Under the pieces are notes generated by a model. It saw only the letters and a list, made by a program, of their open reading frames with translations, was not told the origin of the DNA and searched no databases. Shown one piece after another: positions 51,412 through 61,289 of a stretch of DNA of 64,000 nt; position 1 is the first letter of the stretch, and each line of letters opens with the position of its first letter. A program made the translations under genes and the position numbers. The DNA lies in the NCBI RefSeq assembly GCF_001294575.1, contig NZ_CP012676.1, forward strand, positions 4,004,001-4,068,000. Reading direction: 5' to 3'. This DNA comes from Pseudomonas versuta. Lineage in GTDB: Bacteria > Pseudomonadota > Gammaproteobacteria > Pseudomonadales > Pseudomonadaceae.

Positions 51412-52950
51412 GTGAACCGGCCATTGCCTGTCAAAAACGATAATTTCTTCCTGCTGATCTTCCGGGCCTTGCGCGATCGTCGCGTTCCGATTGCTCTGCG
51501 TATTGCCACCCACAACGTGATTCTGGTCGCGTTGGCGCTGGTCATTTATGCGGTGGTGATGGGCCTGCAATTCAAACAGGCCATGCACGAACAAGCCGAT
51601 GCGCTGGGTCAGAGCCTGACCACCCAAACAGCCACCTCGGCGACCGAGTTGCTGGTGTCCAACGACATCCTCAGCCTCAACGTGCTGCTCAACAACCTGA
51701 CCAAAAACCCCTTGGTGGCGCACGCCGCTATTTATAGCGTCGATAACCGCATCCTCGCCGAAGCCGGGCAACGCCCGAAGAACGGTCTGCTGGGCGAAAC
51801 CCAGGGCGTTTACCAGACCAAAATCACCTTTCAGGATGTGACCGCCGGGCATCTGCGCATCAGCCTGGACATGAACCAGTTCGAGCAGCCGATGACCATC
51901 AGCTTGCAGAGCATGGGCATTTTGAGCGCCATTCTGCTCGCACTGGCGCTGGCCTTGAGCCTGCGTCTGGGTCGCCATATCACCACGCCCCTGTTGCAGT
52001 TGCGGGTATGGCTGCGCGAACCGGACCCTTACACCCCGGCGATTACCCGCCAGGATGAAATCGGTGATCTGGCGCGCCAGCTCCACAGCCGGCTGGCCCC
52101 GCCTGCTCCAGAGCCGGAGCCAGAGCCCGAGCAGGAAGAAGACTACGACGACAGCGATTACGAAGACGCCGAAGACAACGAGCCGACATTCGAAGTACGC
52201 AACCTGAGCAATCCGGATTTCGATGAAACACCGCCCGCGCCCGCTCCCAAAGCAGCGCCACGGCAAGTGATAAGCACCGAAGAAGACGAGAGCGAAGAAG
52301 ACCCGTTCGCTGATTTGCGCGACACCTCAACTACCGCCGCGGCGCCAAAAGCCCTGGCCAAAGCCCAGCCGGCCACGCCACAACCGAGCGCTGTACTGGC
52401 AGTGCAACTGGGGGCGCAAGAACAACTGCGCCGCTTGCCCCGCGCCCGTCTGATGGAGTTGCTCGAGCGCTATCGCGACTGCCTTAACCAGGCTGCCTCG
52501 CTGTACCAGAGCGAGCTGCACACGCTGAACGACGGCAGCACCCTGATGCTGTTCCATAGCGAAGACAGCGGCGACGACTACCTGACCAATGCTATCTGCT
52601 GCGGCGAGTTGCTTCGGGCCCTGGGTCACGCCTTGCAGATCGAAGTTGCGGACAGCGGCATCACCCTGCAATTGCAACTGGGCCTGGTACTGGGCGAAGG
52701 CCTGAACGGCCTGAGCCAGATCGATCTATTGCTGACCGAAACCGCACAGGACGCCCTGGCCCTGTCGCAACACAGCCGCAACTTGCTGCTGGTGGAGCGC
52801 AAGATCAGTGATGACCCGCTGATCCGTCAACGCGCCCGCATCCGCCCTATCGCCAGCCCCGAAGGTGCCTGCTGCGTTGAGCGGCTGATGGAGCCCTACC
52901 CGTCCATGCTCGAGCGCCAGTTGGCACGAATGCATGAGAACCGCGTATAG
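51412..52950 (+). CDS. AhpA/YtjB-type membrane protein with a HAMP-like segment and a cyclase-like C-terminal domain
   Basis: 512-residue inner-membrane protein starting at GTG 51412. Membrane segments lie at about 36-52 and 165-185, enclosing a periplasmic sensor (Smp/YtjB-like, about 55-160). Residues about 186-226 read as a HAMP domain (ITTPLLQLR ... QDEIGDLARQL). A long acidic, Pro-rich linker (about 228-325; PEPEPEPEQEEDYDDSDYED in pieces) leads to a globular domain (about 326-465) whose pattern recalls a class III nucleotide cyclase without its metal Asp residues. E. coli YtjB is only about 214 residues and lies next to serB, as here. Function unknown; the domain reading is mine. Confidence 0.7.
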   Translation: MNRPLPVKNDNFFLLIFRALRDRRVPIALRIATHNVILVALALVIYAVVMGLQFKQAMHEQADALGQSLTTQTATSATELLVSNDILSLNVLLNNLTKNPLVAHAAIYSVDNRILAEAGQRPKNGLLGETQGVYQTKITFQDVTAGHLRISLDMNQFEQPMTISLQSMGILSAILLALALALSLRLGRHITTPLLQLRVWLREPDPYTPAITRQDEIGDLARQLHSRLAPPAPEPEPEPEQEEDYDDSDYEDAEDNEPTFEVRNLSNPDFDETPPAPAPKAAPRQVISTEEDESEEDPFADLRDTSTTAAAPKALAKAQPATPQPSAVLAVQLGAQEQLRRLPRARLMELLERYRDCLNQAASLYQSELHTLNDGSTLMLFHSEDSGDDYLTNAICCGELLRALGHALQIEVADSGITLQLQLGLVLGEGLNGLSQIDLLLTETAQDALALSQHSRNLLLVERKISDDPLIRQRARIRPIASPEGACCVERLMEPYPSMLERQLARMHENRV

Positions 52951-52960
52951 AGGCCACCCC

Positions 52961-53012
52961 CTGCTGGAGCGAGCTTGCTCGCGAGCCATGCGCTGAAAAG
53001 CTCGCGCCTACA
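52961..53012. repeat. REP-type repeat, partial right arm
   Basis: GCTGGAGCGAGCTTGCTCGCGAGC on the left (52963-52986) pairs partly with GCTCGCGCCTAC on the right (53000-53011), which has lost the middle of the arm. It lies between two convergent genes. Confidence 0.65.
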
Positions 53013-53024
53013 AAGGCAGGGCAA

Positions 53025-53066
53025 AAAAAACGCCGCTTTCCCATTTCCGGGTAAGCGGCGTTTTTT
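53025..53066. terminator. Bidirectional terminator between the AhpA-type and lipoprotein genes
   Basis: AAAAAACGCCGCTT (53025-53038) and AAGCGGCGTTTTTT (53053-53066) form a stem flanked by A- and T-runs, suited to stop both converging transcripts. Confidence 0.9.
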
Positions 53067-53081
53067 ATTGTGTGAACTGAC

Positions 53082-53786
53082 TCAGAAGCGGAACACTTCC
53101 ATGTCAGTACGTATCGGTGAAGCCATGGGAATTCTCGGCTTCTCCGTCTGCTTGGGGGCCGGCTTGGCTTCAGGCTTGTGCAGCTCAACCAGCGGCGGCT
53201 GATTGGCCAGCGGGGCAAGCGCCACTGCCAATTGCTTGCTCAACTGTTGCAACAACTCGCCCTGGGCCTTGACCTGGGCTGCCGTGCTGCCGTCGTGCTG
53301 CTGCTCCAGATGAACCATGCGGTTATCCCGAACCTGGCCGCGCCGGTCGATCAAGCGCCATTGCGCATCCAGAATTGCCGGCTGATTTTTACCGGAGTCC
53401 AGACGGGTGATCGACAACAGCACTTGCACGTCCGGGCTGAAGCCCGCAGGGGCCGGTGCCAGAACGACACGCTGGCTGTCCAGGCGCCAGGCAACCTGGC
53501 GCAACAACAACTGATCAATGTCTGACGACAAGCTGCCAGCCCAACGACCATCGGTGGCCGCATTCAGGCTGCCATCGGCCTGGCGTTGCAGCAGGGTTTC
53601 GCGTTGCAGGTAATCGGCCACGGTCACGGGGCCAAGCACCACAGCCATGCCCGCGCTTTGCTTGGGCTGGCCGGGAGTGCCACTGTCCAGTTGGTACAGA
53701 GCAGCTGGCTGGTGCGTGCTGCACCCCGCCAGGCCAAGCATACCGGTCAATAGCGCAATTAAAGGAAGACGTAGAACGTTCATCAT
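53082..53786 (-). CDS. PqiC/YmbA-type lipoprotein
   Basis: Probable outer-membrane lipoprotein of 234 residues. The lipobox LAGC (Cys at about 22) follows a hydrophobic signal, and the mature start CSTHQPAALYQL fits the ABC-type transport auxiliary (PqiC/YmbA) family, whose members work with Pqi/Mce lipid-transport systems. The conserved VVLGPVTVADYLQRETLL and DIDQLLLRQVAWRL segments are present. A Lys/Pro-rich tail (about 205-225) is extra. No pqiA or pqiB is nearby, so it may be an orphan. It follows parC by about 170 bases on the same strand. Confidence 0.8.
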   Translation of the reverse strand: MMNVLRLPLIALLTGMLGLAGCSTHQPAALYQLDSGTPGQPKQSAGMAVVLGPVTVADYLQRETLLQRQADGSLNAATDGRWAGSLSSDIDQLLLRQVAWRLDSQRVVLAPAPAGFSPDVQVLLSITRLDSGKNQPAILDAQWRLIDRRGQVRDNRMVHLEQQHDGSTAAQVKAQGELLQQLSKQLAVALAPLANQPPLVELHKPEAKPAPKQTEKPRIPMASPIRTDMEVFRF

Positions 53787-53959
53787 TCCATCCAGGGGGC
53801 CGCCGTTTGGCGCGCCGCAGTGTGATTCTGAAGAATTTTAGGAATATTCATACGCACCATGTCGTAAGAGCGGCATATCATCCGCGAATATCAGGCGCGA
53901 CTCCAGCGCCGTTGCGCCGATCTACGCGATAAATCGAAGATCGGACGCATTAAACAGGC

Positions 53960-56224
53960 TTAATTGGGCACTTCTACCAGCAAAGCATCCACGCGCTGGA
54001 ATCCTCGCGGCAACTTGTTCCCGCGCCGGCCACGCTCACCTTTGTAATGTTCCAGGTCATCAGCCTTGAGCGACAAGGTGCGTTTGCCGGCCTGCAACAC
54101 CAGCGTGGCGTTGTCCGGCAGTACGGCGATGTCCGTCACATACTCTTCGCGGTTGGCGACGCGATCACCGGGAATGCCGATGATTTTGTTGCCCTTGCCT
54201 TTACCCAGCTGCGGCAGGTCGCTGACTTTGAAGATCAACAGACGGCCTTCAGTGGTCACGGCCGCCAGCCAGTTATGCTCGCGATCCGTCACCGGTCGCG
54301 GCAGCATCACTTGCGCACCTTTTGGCAGGCTGAGCAGCGCCTTGCCGGCCTTGTTCTTGGCTTGCAGGTCTTCACCCTTGACCACAAAACCGTAACCGGC
54401 ATCGGAGGCGATTACGTACAGCGAGTCGTCTTCAGGCAACAACACACACTCAAACGTCGCGCCCGGCGGCGGTGTTAGACGGCCGGTCAACGGCTCGCCC
54501 TGGCCACGGGCCGACGGCAGAGTGTGCGCCGGTACCGAATAACTGCGCCCGGTGGAATCAATAAACACCGCGAACTGGTTGGAACGCCCGGCAGCAGCGG
54601 TTTTGTAGCCGTCCCCGGCTTTATAGGACAGCCCTGTCGCATCCAGGTCGTGACCTTTACCGCAACGTACCCAGCCTTTTTCAGACAACACAACCGTGAC
54701 CGCTTCAGTCGGCACCAGCTCGTTTTCCGACAAGGCTTTGGCTTCAGCGCGAGACACAATCGGCGAACGACGGTCATCGCCATAGGTTTCGGCGTCGGCC
54801 AGCAACTCGCTGCGCACCAGCTTTTTCAGCTTGGCTTCGCTGCCCAGCAAGGTTTGCAGTTTGGCTTGTTCTTTACGCAGCGCGTCTTGCTCGGTGCGCA
54901 GCTTCATCTCTTCAAGGCGGGCCAGTTGGCGCAAGCGCGTGTCGAGAATGTAATCGGCCTGGGTTTCGCTCAGGGCAAAGCGCGCAATCAGCTCGGCTTT
55001 GGGGTGCTCCTCGGTACGAATGATATGGATCACTTCGTCGAGGTTCAGGTAAGCCGTGAGCAAACCGTCCAACAGGTGCAGGCGGCGCTCGACTTTATCA
55101 AGGCGGAACTGCAAGCGGCGGCGCACAGTGTGAACCCGGAACTCCAGCCACTCCACCAGCAAGGCACGCAGGTTTTTCAGCTGCGGTTTGCCGTCCAGGC
55201 CAATGATGTTGATGTTGACGCGGAAAGTGGACTCAAGATCGGTCACAGCAAACAAATGCTGCATCAATTCGTCGAGATCGACCTTGTTGTTGCGCGGGAT
55301 GATCACGATGCGGCACGGGTTTTCGTGGTCAGATTCGTCGCGCAAGTCAGTGACCATGGCCAGTTTGGTCGGCTTGGCCTGCATCAGCGCGGCGATCTGC
55401 TCCAGCACCTTGGCGCCGGACACCTGGTGCGGCAACGCCGTGACCACGATGTCGCCATCTTCAATGTGATACACGGCCCGCATGCGCACCGAGCCACGAC
55501 CGGTCTGATAGATCTTCAGCAGATCGGCGCGCGGGGTGATGATTTCGGCTTCGGTCGGGTAATCCGGCCCCTGAATGTGCTCGCACAGTTGCTCTACCGT
55601 GGCTTTGGGCTCGTCAAGCAAGCGTACGCAGGCAGTCGCGACTTCGCGCAGGTTGTGCGGCGGCACGTCAGTGGCCATGCCCACGGCGATGCCGGTGGTG
55701 CCATTGAGCAGGATGTTCGGCAAACGGGCCGGCAACACTGCAGGTTCGTCGAGGGTGCCGTCAAAGTTGGGCACCCAGTCGGCCGTGCCCTGACCCAGTT
55801 CGCTGAGCAGCACTTCGGAGTAGCGCGACAAGCGCGCTTCGGTGTAACGCATGGCGGCGAATGACTTGGGATCATCCGGCGCACCCCAGTTGCCTTGCCC
55901 GTCGACCAGGGTGTAGCGGTAGCTGAACGGCTGTGCCATCAGCACCATGGCCTCGTAGCACGCCGAGTCACCGTGGGGGTGGAACTTGCCGAGTACGTCA
56001 CCAACGGTACGCGCCGATTTTTTGTGCTTGGAGTCTGCATCCAGACCCAGTTCGCTCATGGCGTAGATAATGCGCCGTTGAACAGGCTTGAGGCCGTCGC
56101 CGATATGCGGCAAGGCCCGGTCCATGATTACGTACATGGAGTAGTTGAGGTAGGCCTGTTCGGTGAAGTCGGCCAGTGACCGGCGTTCTACGCCGTCCAG
56201 GCTGAGATCAAGGGAGTCGCTCAT
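53960..56224 (-). CDS. parC: ParC, topoisomerase IV subunit A
   Basis: DNA-cleaving subunit that decatenates daughter chromosomes. 754 residues: winged-helix/tower domains with catalytic Tyr127 in MRYTEARL and a C-terminal beta-pinwheel (about 500-754). The quinolone region is wild type, with Ser87 and Glu91 in HGDSACYE. It starts 11 bases after the retropepsin-like gene. parC and parE are in one gene run here but separated by two other genes. Confidence 0.97.
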   Translation of the reverse strand: MSDSLDLSLDGVERRSLADFTEQAYLNYSMYVIMDRALPHIGDGLKPVQRRIIYAMSELGLDADSKHKKSARTVGDVLGKFHPHGDSACYEAMVLMAQPFSYRYTLVDGQGNWGAPDDPKSFAAMRYTEARLSRYSEVLLSELGQGTADWVPNFDGTLDEPAVLPARLPNILLNGTTGIAVGMATDVPPHNLREVATACVRLLDEPKATVEQLCEHIQGPDYPTEAEIITPRADLLKIYQTGRGSVRMRAVYHIEDGDIVVTALPHQVSGAKVLEQIAALMQAKPTKLAMVTDLRDESDHENPCRIVIIPRNNKVDLDELMQHLFAVTDLESTFRVNINIIGLDGKPQLKNLRALLVEWLEFRVHTVRRRLQFRLDKVERRLHLLDGLLTAYLNLDEVIHIIRTEEHPKAELIARFALSETQADYILDTRLRQLARLEEMKLRTEQDALRKEQAKLQTLLGSEAKLKKLVRSELLADAETYGDDRRSPIVSRAEAKALSENELVPTEAVTVVLSEKGWVRCGKGHDLDATGLSYKAGDGYKTAAAGRSNQFAVFIDSTGRSYSVPAHTLPSARGQGEPLTGRLTPPPGATFECVLLPEDDSLYVIASDAGYGFVVKGEDLQAKNKAGKALLSLPKGAQVMLPRPVTDREHNWLAAVTTEGRLLIFKVSDLPQLGKGKGNKIIGIPGDRVANREEYVTDIAVLPDNATLVLQAGKRTLSLKADDLEHYKGERGRRGNKLPRGFQRVDALLVEVPN

Positions 56225-56235
56225 GCGGACCTCAT

Positions 56236-56757
56236 TCAGTTCGTTGTCTGGCGCAGCAGCATGGTGCCGCCGCGCTGGGTAAATTCAAGTTTGTTCAGGG
56301 CACTCATGCCCAGCAGTATCTGTTCGCCTTCAAGCCCGGGCGCTGCCACCGCGCGTACGTCGCGCAGCACAATGGCACCCAGTTGCAGGCGGTCGATCCG
56401 GGTCTGATAGCCCTGGGTGCGGCCATTGGCGGTGTTCAGGGTCACCGGCATGCCTTTGGGCAATGCCAGTTGCCTGGCCAACTCCAGCGGAACCGCAACA
56501 TCGGTAGCCCCGGTATCCAGTAAAAATTCCACCGGCACGTTGTTGATACGGCCACTGGCGACGAAGTGACCCTGCGCGTTGCCGAGCAGTTTGACTTCGA
56601 TATAACCCTCGCCCTGCTCAGAGGTGACCTCAGCGTTGGGGTTGGCCTGGCGCTGTTCCCAGCGCCCAAAAAATTGCGTCGCCAGATACAGGCCCGCGCA
56701 CCAGGCCACGATCATGAAGACCCGTCCTACGCCCTTGCCCGGTGGCTGGCGGCTCAT
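56236..56757 (-). CDS. Membrane-anchored retropepsin-like aspartic protease
   Basis: 173-residue protein of the bacterial retropepsin-like family. One membrane segment at about 10-27, then a single aspartic-protease domain with the active-site triad DTGAT at about 81-85 and the flap-like region; a second half is missing as in retroviral proteases, so it should act as a dimer. [12 protein letters not shown] near the end is the conserved closing strand. Physiological substrate is unknown. It overlaps the esterase-like gene by 4 bases and is followed closely by parC. Confidence 0.85.
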   Translation of the reverse strand: MSRQPPGKGVGRVFMIVAWCAGLYLATQFFGRWEQRQANPNAEVTSEQGEGYIEVKLLGNAQGHFVASGRINNVPVEFLLDTGATDVAVPLELARQLALPKGMPVTLNTANGRTQGYQTRIDRLQLGAIVLRDVRAVAAPGLEGEQILLGMSALNKLEFTQRGGTMLLRQTTN

Positions 56758-57734
56758 GACCCGGCACTCCAGCCGCCTTGCGGGGCAGCAAAACGCCAGA
56801 CAACGGGGCGCTTCTCGCCATCGGCACGCACATGATTGCCGTTATCCACACCGATCCAGGCGCCTTTGGCGTCAAGACTCAGGGCCTCGGTATTGCCATA
56901 CGCACTCTTGTAAAGCCGGCCAGCGGTCAACGCATCATTGGCAAATGACCAGCAGCGTTCAACTTCACCCGTGCTCGGGGTGCGACGACAAATGCGATAG
57001 GCCATGCGCTCGAGGGTAAACAGTTTGCCCTCGAACAGCGCCAGGTCGGCGAAGTCCTTTTGTTGCGCCTTGACCTTGAGTTGAGGTGGCGGCTGTTCGA
57101 GGCCGCCCTCACTCATCAACACGCAGCCGCCTTCGCAGTCCCACACACTCTGTTTTTTGCGGATCGTCAGCAAACCACGCCGCTCGCGCTCGGCCGCCAG
57201 CCAAATCTGGTTGCCCTGCGGGTTGACGGCGATCCCTTCAAATAACGCATTAAAATGCAGCAACATGCCGCTGGCACGCGCCTGGCGTACCAGCGCCGGG
57301 TCGATTTTCAACCATGCAGGCGCCCCCATCTGCGGAATTTGCAGCACCGCGGCATGGGCCTCACTGACCACGAAGCGGTTGCCCGCGTCGTCGCAACTGA
57401 TCCCTTCGAAATCCAGATCACCACCGCGCAACGGGCTGACGGCCTTGCTCATCATGCGCACGCCCCACGGCAAGCCGCTTTCAGGCGGCGGCGGGACATC
57501 AATCGTCAGCGCCTCGGCGTGCCACTCGGCAAAGTGCTGATCCAGGCGGTAAATCTGATCATCATCGCGGTCAGAAACCGCCCACAACTCTCCCAGACAC
57601 AGCGCCAGCCCGGACAGGTTGGCGCCGCGCATGCCTTCTACGGGATGCTCGGACTGCAGCGCCAGTTCGGGCCATGTATCAGCCATTACCGGTGCTGCAC
57701 CCACACAAAGCAACGCCATCAAGGCAATGCGCAT
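56754..57734 (-). CDS. Esterase-like phytase family protein, exported
   Basis: 326-residue protein with a signal peptide (cleaved after about residue 18, VMADT). The mature part matches the domain annotated as esterase-like activity of phytase, a beta-propeller-like fold: LSGLALCLGELWAVSDRDDDQIYRL near the start and GGDLDFEGISCDDAGNRFVVSE near 105. Family members are found in the periplasm; activity on a natural substrate is not established. Its ATG overlaps the parE stop by 1 base and its end overlaps the retropepsin start by 4 bases. Confidence 0.8.
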   Translation of the reverse strand: MRIALMALLCVGAAPVMADTWPELALQSEHPVEGMRGANLSGLALCLGELWAVSDRDDDQIYRLDQHFAEWHAEALTIDVPPPPESGLPWGVRMMSKAVSPLRGGDLDFEGISCDDAGNRFVVSEAHAAVLQIPQMGAPAWLKIDPALVRQARASGMLLHFNALFEGIAVNPQGNQIWLAAERERRGLLTIRKKQSVWDCEGGCVLMSEGGLEQPPPQLKVKAQQKDFADLALFEGKLFTLERMAYRICRRTPSTGEVERCWSFANDALTAGRLYKSAYGNTEALSLDAKGAWIGVDNGNHVRADGEKRPVVWRFAAPQGGWSAGS

Positions 57735-59638
57735 CAGGCCAGTACCTGCGCCAGGTTGCCTTTGGACTCGAGCCAGGACTTGCGGTCACCGGCGCGTTTT
57801 TTGGCCAGTAGCATGTCCATCATTTCGGAGGTGGCAGCGTAATCGTCAAGTGTCAGCTGCACCAGACGCCGGGTGTTCGGGTCCATGGTGGTTTCACGCA
57901 GCTGTGGCGGGTTCATTTCTCCCAGGCCTTTAAATCGCGTGACCTGAGGTTTGCCGCGCTTCTTCTCGGCAACCAGCCGGTCGATGATGCCATCGCGTTC
58001 GGCTTCGTCCAGGGCGTAAAAAATCTCTTTGCCCAAGTCGATCCGGTACAACGGCGGCATGGCCACGTACACGTGGCCGGCGTCCACCAACGGCCGGAAA
58101 TGCTGCACGAACAATGCACAGAGCAAGGTCGCAATGTGCAAACCGTCGGAGTCGGCGTCGGCCAGGATGCAAATTTTGCCGTAGCGCAGCTGGCTGATGT
58201 CGGCCGCGCCCGGATCAACCCCGATGGCCACCGCGATGTTGTGCACCTCCTGGCTGGCCAGCACTTCGCTGCCATCGACTTCCCAGGTGTTAAGAATCTT
58301 GCCGCGCAACGGCAGGATTGCCTGAAACTCTTTGTCCCGGGCTTGCTTGGCAGAACCGCCAGCGGAGTCACCCTCCACCAGGAACAGCTCGGAGCGCATC
58401 GGGTCCTGCCCGGCGCAATCGGCAAGCTTGCCCGGCAACGCCGGCCCCTGGGTGATGCGCTTGCGTTCGACCTTTTTACTGGCCTTGAGCCTGCGCCCGG
58501 CGTTGTTGATCGCCAACTCGGCCAGTTGCATGCCCAGCTCGGGGTTGGCATTGAGCCACAGGCTGAAGGAGTCCTTGATCACACCCGAGACAAAAGCCGC
58601 CGCTTCACGGGACGACAGACGCTCTTTGGTTTGGCCCGAGAATTGCGGTTCCTGCATTTTCATCGACAGCACGAACGCAATGCGCTCCCACACGTCTTCG
58701 GGGGCCAGCTTGACGCCCCGCGGCAGCAGGCTGCGGAACTCGCAGAACTCACGCATGGCATCGAGCAAGCCCTGGCGCAGACCGTTGACGTGAGTCCCGC
58801 CCTGAGCCGTGGGGATCAGGTTGACGTAGCTTTCCTGGACACTGTCGCCGCCCTCTGGCAACCACAACAGCGCCCAGTCAATGGCTTCTTTATTACCCGC
58901 CAGGCTGCCGCAGAACGGCTCATCCGGCAGGCGTTCGAATTCGCTGACGGCATCAACCAGATAGGAGCGCAGACCGTCTTCGTAGTGCCACTCGATTTTT
59001 TCGCCGGTGCCCTTGTCTTCAAAACTGACCAGCAGCCCCGGGCACAATACGGCCTTGGCCTTGAGCACGTGCTTGAGACGGCTGACCGAGAACTTGGGCG
59101 AATCGAAATATTTCGGATCCGGGGCGAAGTACACGCTGGTTCCAGTATTGCGCTTGCCGACGGTACCTACAACTTCCAGGTCGGTGGCTTTATAGCCATC
59201 GGCGAAGGTCATCTGGTACTCGTTGCCGTCGCGTTTGACCTTGACCCTGACCAGAGTCGACAGCGCGTTGACCACCGAAATCCCCACGCCGTGCAGGCCG
59301 CCGGAGAACTGGTAGTTTTTGTTCGAGAACTTGCCGCCCGCATGGAGCTTGGTAAGGATCAGCTCGACGCCTGACACGCCTTCTTCGGGGTGAATGTCCA
59401 CCGGCATGCCGCGCCCGTCATCGCTGACTTCCAGCGAGTGATCGGCATGCAGAATGACTTGCACCGATTTGGCATGGCCGGCCAGGGCTTCATCGACACT
59501 GTTGTCGATGACTTCCTGGGCCAGGTGGTTGGGCCGACTGGTGTCGGTGTACATGCCGGGGCGTTTGCGCACCGGGTCGAGGCCCGAGAGGACTTCGATG
59601 GCGTCGGCGTTATAAGAGCTAGCGCTGGGAGTGGCCAT
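57734..59638 (-). CDS. parE: ParE, topoisomerase IV subunit B
   Basis: ATPase subunit of topoisomerase IV. 634 residues: GHKL ATPase with EVIDNSVDEA (about 42-51) and DDGRGMPVDIH, transducer domain, TOPRIM domain with EGDSAGGSAKQ near 415 and the metal-binding DADSDG near 495. It lies 52 bases after yqiA and shares the nudF-yqiB-cpdA-yqiA-parE order of E. coli. Confidence 0.97.
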   Translation of the reverse strand: MATPSASSYNADAIEVLSGLDPVRKRPGMYTDTSRPNHLAQEVIDNSVDEALAGHAKSVQVILHADHSLEVSDDGRGMPVDIHPEEGVSGVELILTKLHAGGKFSNKNYQFSGGLHGVGISVVNALSTLVRVKVKRDGNEYQMTFADGYKATDLEVVGTVGKRNTGTSVYFAPDPKYFDSPKFSVSRLKHVLKAKAVLCPGLLVSFEDKGTGEKIEWHYEDGLRSYLVDAVSEFERLPDEPFCGSLAGNKEAIDWALLWLPEGGDSVQESYVNLIPTAQGGTHVNGLRQGLLDAMREFCEFRSLLPRGVKLAPEDVWERIAFVLSMKMQEPQFSGQTKERLSSREAAAFVSGVIKDSFSLWLNANPELGMQLAELAINNAGRRLKASKKVERKRITQGPALPGKLADCAGQDPMRSELFLVEGDSAGGSAKQARDKEFQAILPLRGKILNTWEVDGSEVLASQEVHNIAVAIGVDPGAADISQLRYGKICILADADSDGLHIATLLCALFVQHFRPLVDAGHVYVAMPPLYRIDLGKEIFYALDEAERDGIIDRLVAEKKRGKPQVTRFKGLGEMNPPQLRETTMDPNTRRLVQLTLDDYAATSEMMDMLLAKKRAGDRKSWLESKGNLAQVLA

Positions 59639-59690
59639 AGGGTCTCGTCGTTAGTCGTAAATGAAAAATAAGGGCCATTCGACGGGCGCC

Positions 59691-60299
59691 TTAAAGGGCC
59701 GCAAAGTCGATGGTTTGATACTGCTGGGCGCCAATCCCGGCAAAACTCAACAGCGCGGGCAGTTGCTGCGCGAACCCCTGGTAACTGTGATCGCCACCGC
59801 CCTGAATCCGCAAGGCACAGGCCTGGTAATAGGTTTCAGCGTAACGGTAGTCCAGGGTTTCATCGCCTGTTTGCAACCACACCTGATACCGCTGCGGGTC
59901 TTGGGGCGCCGCCACTTCAAGCTCGGCCAGGGCCTGTACATGATCGAGGGTCAGTTCCCAGGTTTCGCCGCTGTAAAGGTTGGTTTGCGTGCCCAGATAA
60001 CCGTCGAACATCCGATGCGGGCTGACGGCCGGATTGACCAGCAAGGCTTTGAGCCCATGCTGTTGGGCCAACCAGGTCGCATAGTAGCCGCCGAGTGAAC
60101 TGCCTACCAGCAACGGGCGGTCCATCTCGTTGATTGCCGCCGTCAACTGCGCCATCGCTTCGCGCGGGTGATGATGCAAGGCCGGCACCCGGAGCTGATC
60201 GCCAAGACCCATGCGCTGCATTACCGAGATCAACTGCGTGGCCTTCCTGGACTCAGGAGCACTGTTGAAGCCGTGGATATACAAGATGGAACCGGACAT
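59691..60299 (-). CDS. yqiA: YqiA-type alpha/beta hydrolase (esterase)
   Basis: Small serine esterase of 202 residues. Nucleophile Ser in VGSSLGGYYA (about 70), catalytic Asp in the TGDETLDY region and His in GGDHSY near the end. The start at 60299 (MSGSILYIHGFNS) is set by GGGAG 7 bases upstream and by the HGFNS oxyanion motif near the N-terminus; a longer upstream reading is not family-like. The E. coli homologue prefers palmitoyl-CoA and p-nitrophenyl esters. Lies between cpdA and parE. Confidence 0.88.
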   Translation of the reverse strand: MSGSILYIHGFNSAPESRKATQLISVMQRMGLGDQLRVPALHHHPREAMAQLTAAINEMDRPLLVGSSLGGYYATWLAQQHGLKALLVNPAVSPHRMFDGYLGTQTNLYSGETWELTLDHVQALAELEVAAPQDPQRYQVWLQTGDETLDYRYAETYYQACALRIQGGGDHSYQGFAQQLPALLSFAGIGAQQYQTIDFAAL

Positions 60300-60375
60300 G
60301 CAATCACTCCCGAGTACAGATTTGGCCGTCACAACATCAATAAAGACGCGCAGTTTAGCCTGACTCAGGGGCAAC

Positions 60376-61191
60376 TCAGTAATTGTTGGCGCTGTAATCG
60401 GGTTCGAAGACGAAGTCGGGGATGCGCGACACCCCGGTTTGCAAAGTGCCATCAGGCTGCAGGCGCAGCCAGCGATAACCTGGCGCCTCGCTGCTGACCT
60501 TGAAATCAGGGCTGGCGGGGGTGAACTGGACGCAGGTCGAAGGGGATGCCAGCAGCCTCACGCCATTGCGGTGCTGATCAAACTCTTGATGCACATGGCC
60601 CCACAGCACGCCACGCACCTGTGGATAACGATCGAGCACCTTCCAGAATTCGCTGGCGTTGCGCAGCCCGATCGGCTCAATCCACTCACAGCCCACCGGC
60701 ACTGGATGGTGGTGCAGGCTGATCAGATGATGAAGGTCAGGCGCTTCGCTCAACGACTGCGCCAGCAACTGGAGTTGACTGTCTTCCAGATAACCGTGGC
60801 TTTTCTGGTCCACGTTCGAATGCAGCAAGGTGATGCGCCAGTTGCCCAGATCAACCACCGGGTCCAGCAAACGGCTTTGCACGGCGGCTTCGTACATATT
60901 GGGCACATGATCATGGTTACCGGGAATCCAGCGCGCCCGGGCGCACAGCGACCCGGTCAGTTCCCGGAAATGCCGGTAAGCCGCAACGCTGCCGTCCTGG
61001 GCCAGGTCACCGGTGCCCAGCAGCAAATCAACCTGCGGCTGTTCGGCGCGAACCAGATCGATTACTTGCTGCAGACTGTCTGCGGTCCTGAGGCCCAGCA
61101 GCGAACCGTCGGCCTCGGCAAACAAATGGCTGTCGGTCAGTTGCACCAGCAGCACCGGGTCTTCGGTGGTCAGCGTGGATACATTCGGCAA
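60376..61191 (-). CDS. cpdA: CpdA, 3',5'-cyclic AMP phosphodiesterase
   Basis: Metallophosphoesterase that breaks down cAMP and so tunes Vfr/CRP activity. 271 residues with the dimetal motifs QLTDSHLF, GTGDLAQDG, GNHDH, SLHHHP and GHVHQEF in order. The start appears to be TTG at 61191 with GGGG about 8 bases upstream; no closer ATG keeps the N-terminus. It is preceded by a 70-base gap with a degenerate REP and is part of the nudF to parE run. Confidence 0.9.
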   Translation of the reverse strand: MPNVSTLTTEDPVLLVQLTDSHLFAEADGSLLGLRTADSLQQVIDLVRAEQPQVDLLLGTGDLAQDGSVAAYRHFRELTGSLCARARWIPGNHDHVPNMYEAAVQSRLLDPVVDLGNWRITLLHSNVDQKSHGYLEDSQLQLLAQSLSEAPDLHHLISLHHHPVPVGCEWIEPIGLRNASEFWKVLDRYPQVRGVLWGHVHQEFDQHRNGVRLLASPSTCVQFTPASPDFKVSSEAPGYRWLRLQPDGTLQTGVSRIPDFVFEPDYSANNY

Positions 61192-61224
61192 GGAGGCTAC
61201 CCCGGGAGAAAAGTTGAGCGGTAA

Positions 61225-61274
61225 AAGCGAGTGTGCTCGCGAACTGTCGGGTTGAAAAGATCGCGAGCGAGCTC
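61225..61274. repeat. Degenerate REP-type repeat between yqiB and cpdA
   Basis: AAGCGAGTGTGCTCGCGA (61225-61242) and TCGCGAGCGAGCTC (61261-61274) pair imperfectly. Placed inside a likely operon, between two genes on the same strand. Confidence 0.6.
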
Positions 61275-61289
61275 AAACAGATAGTACGT

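Noticed and set aside
58073..59374. A 433-codon open frame opposite parE
   Set aside because: Shadow frame; parE motifs on the other strand are complete.
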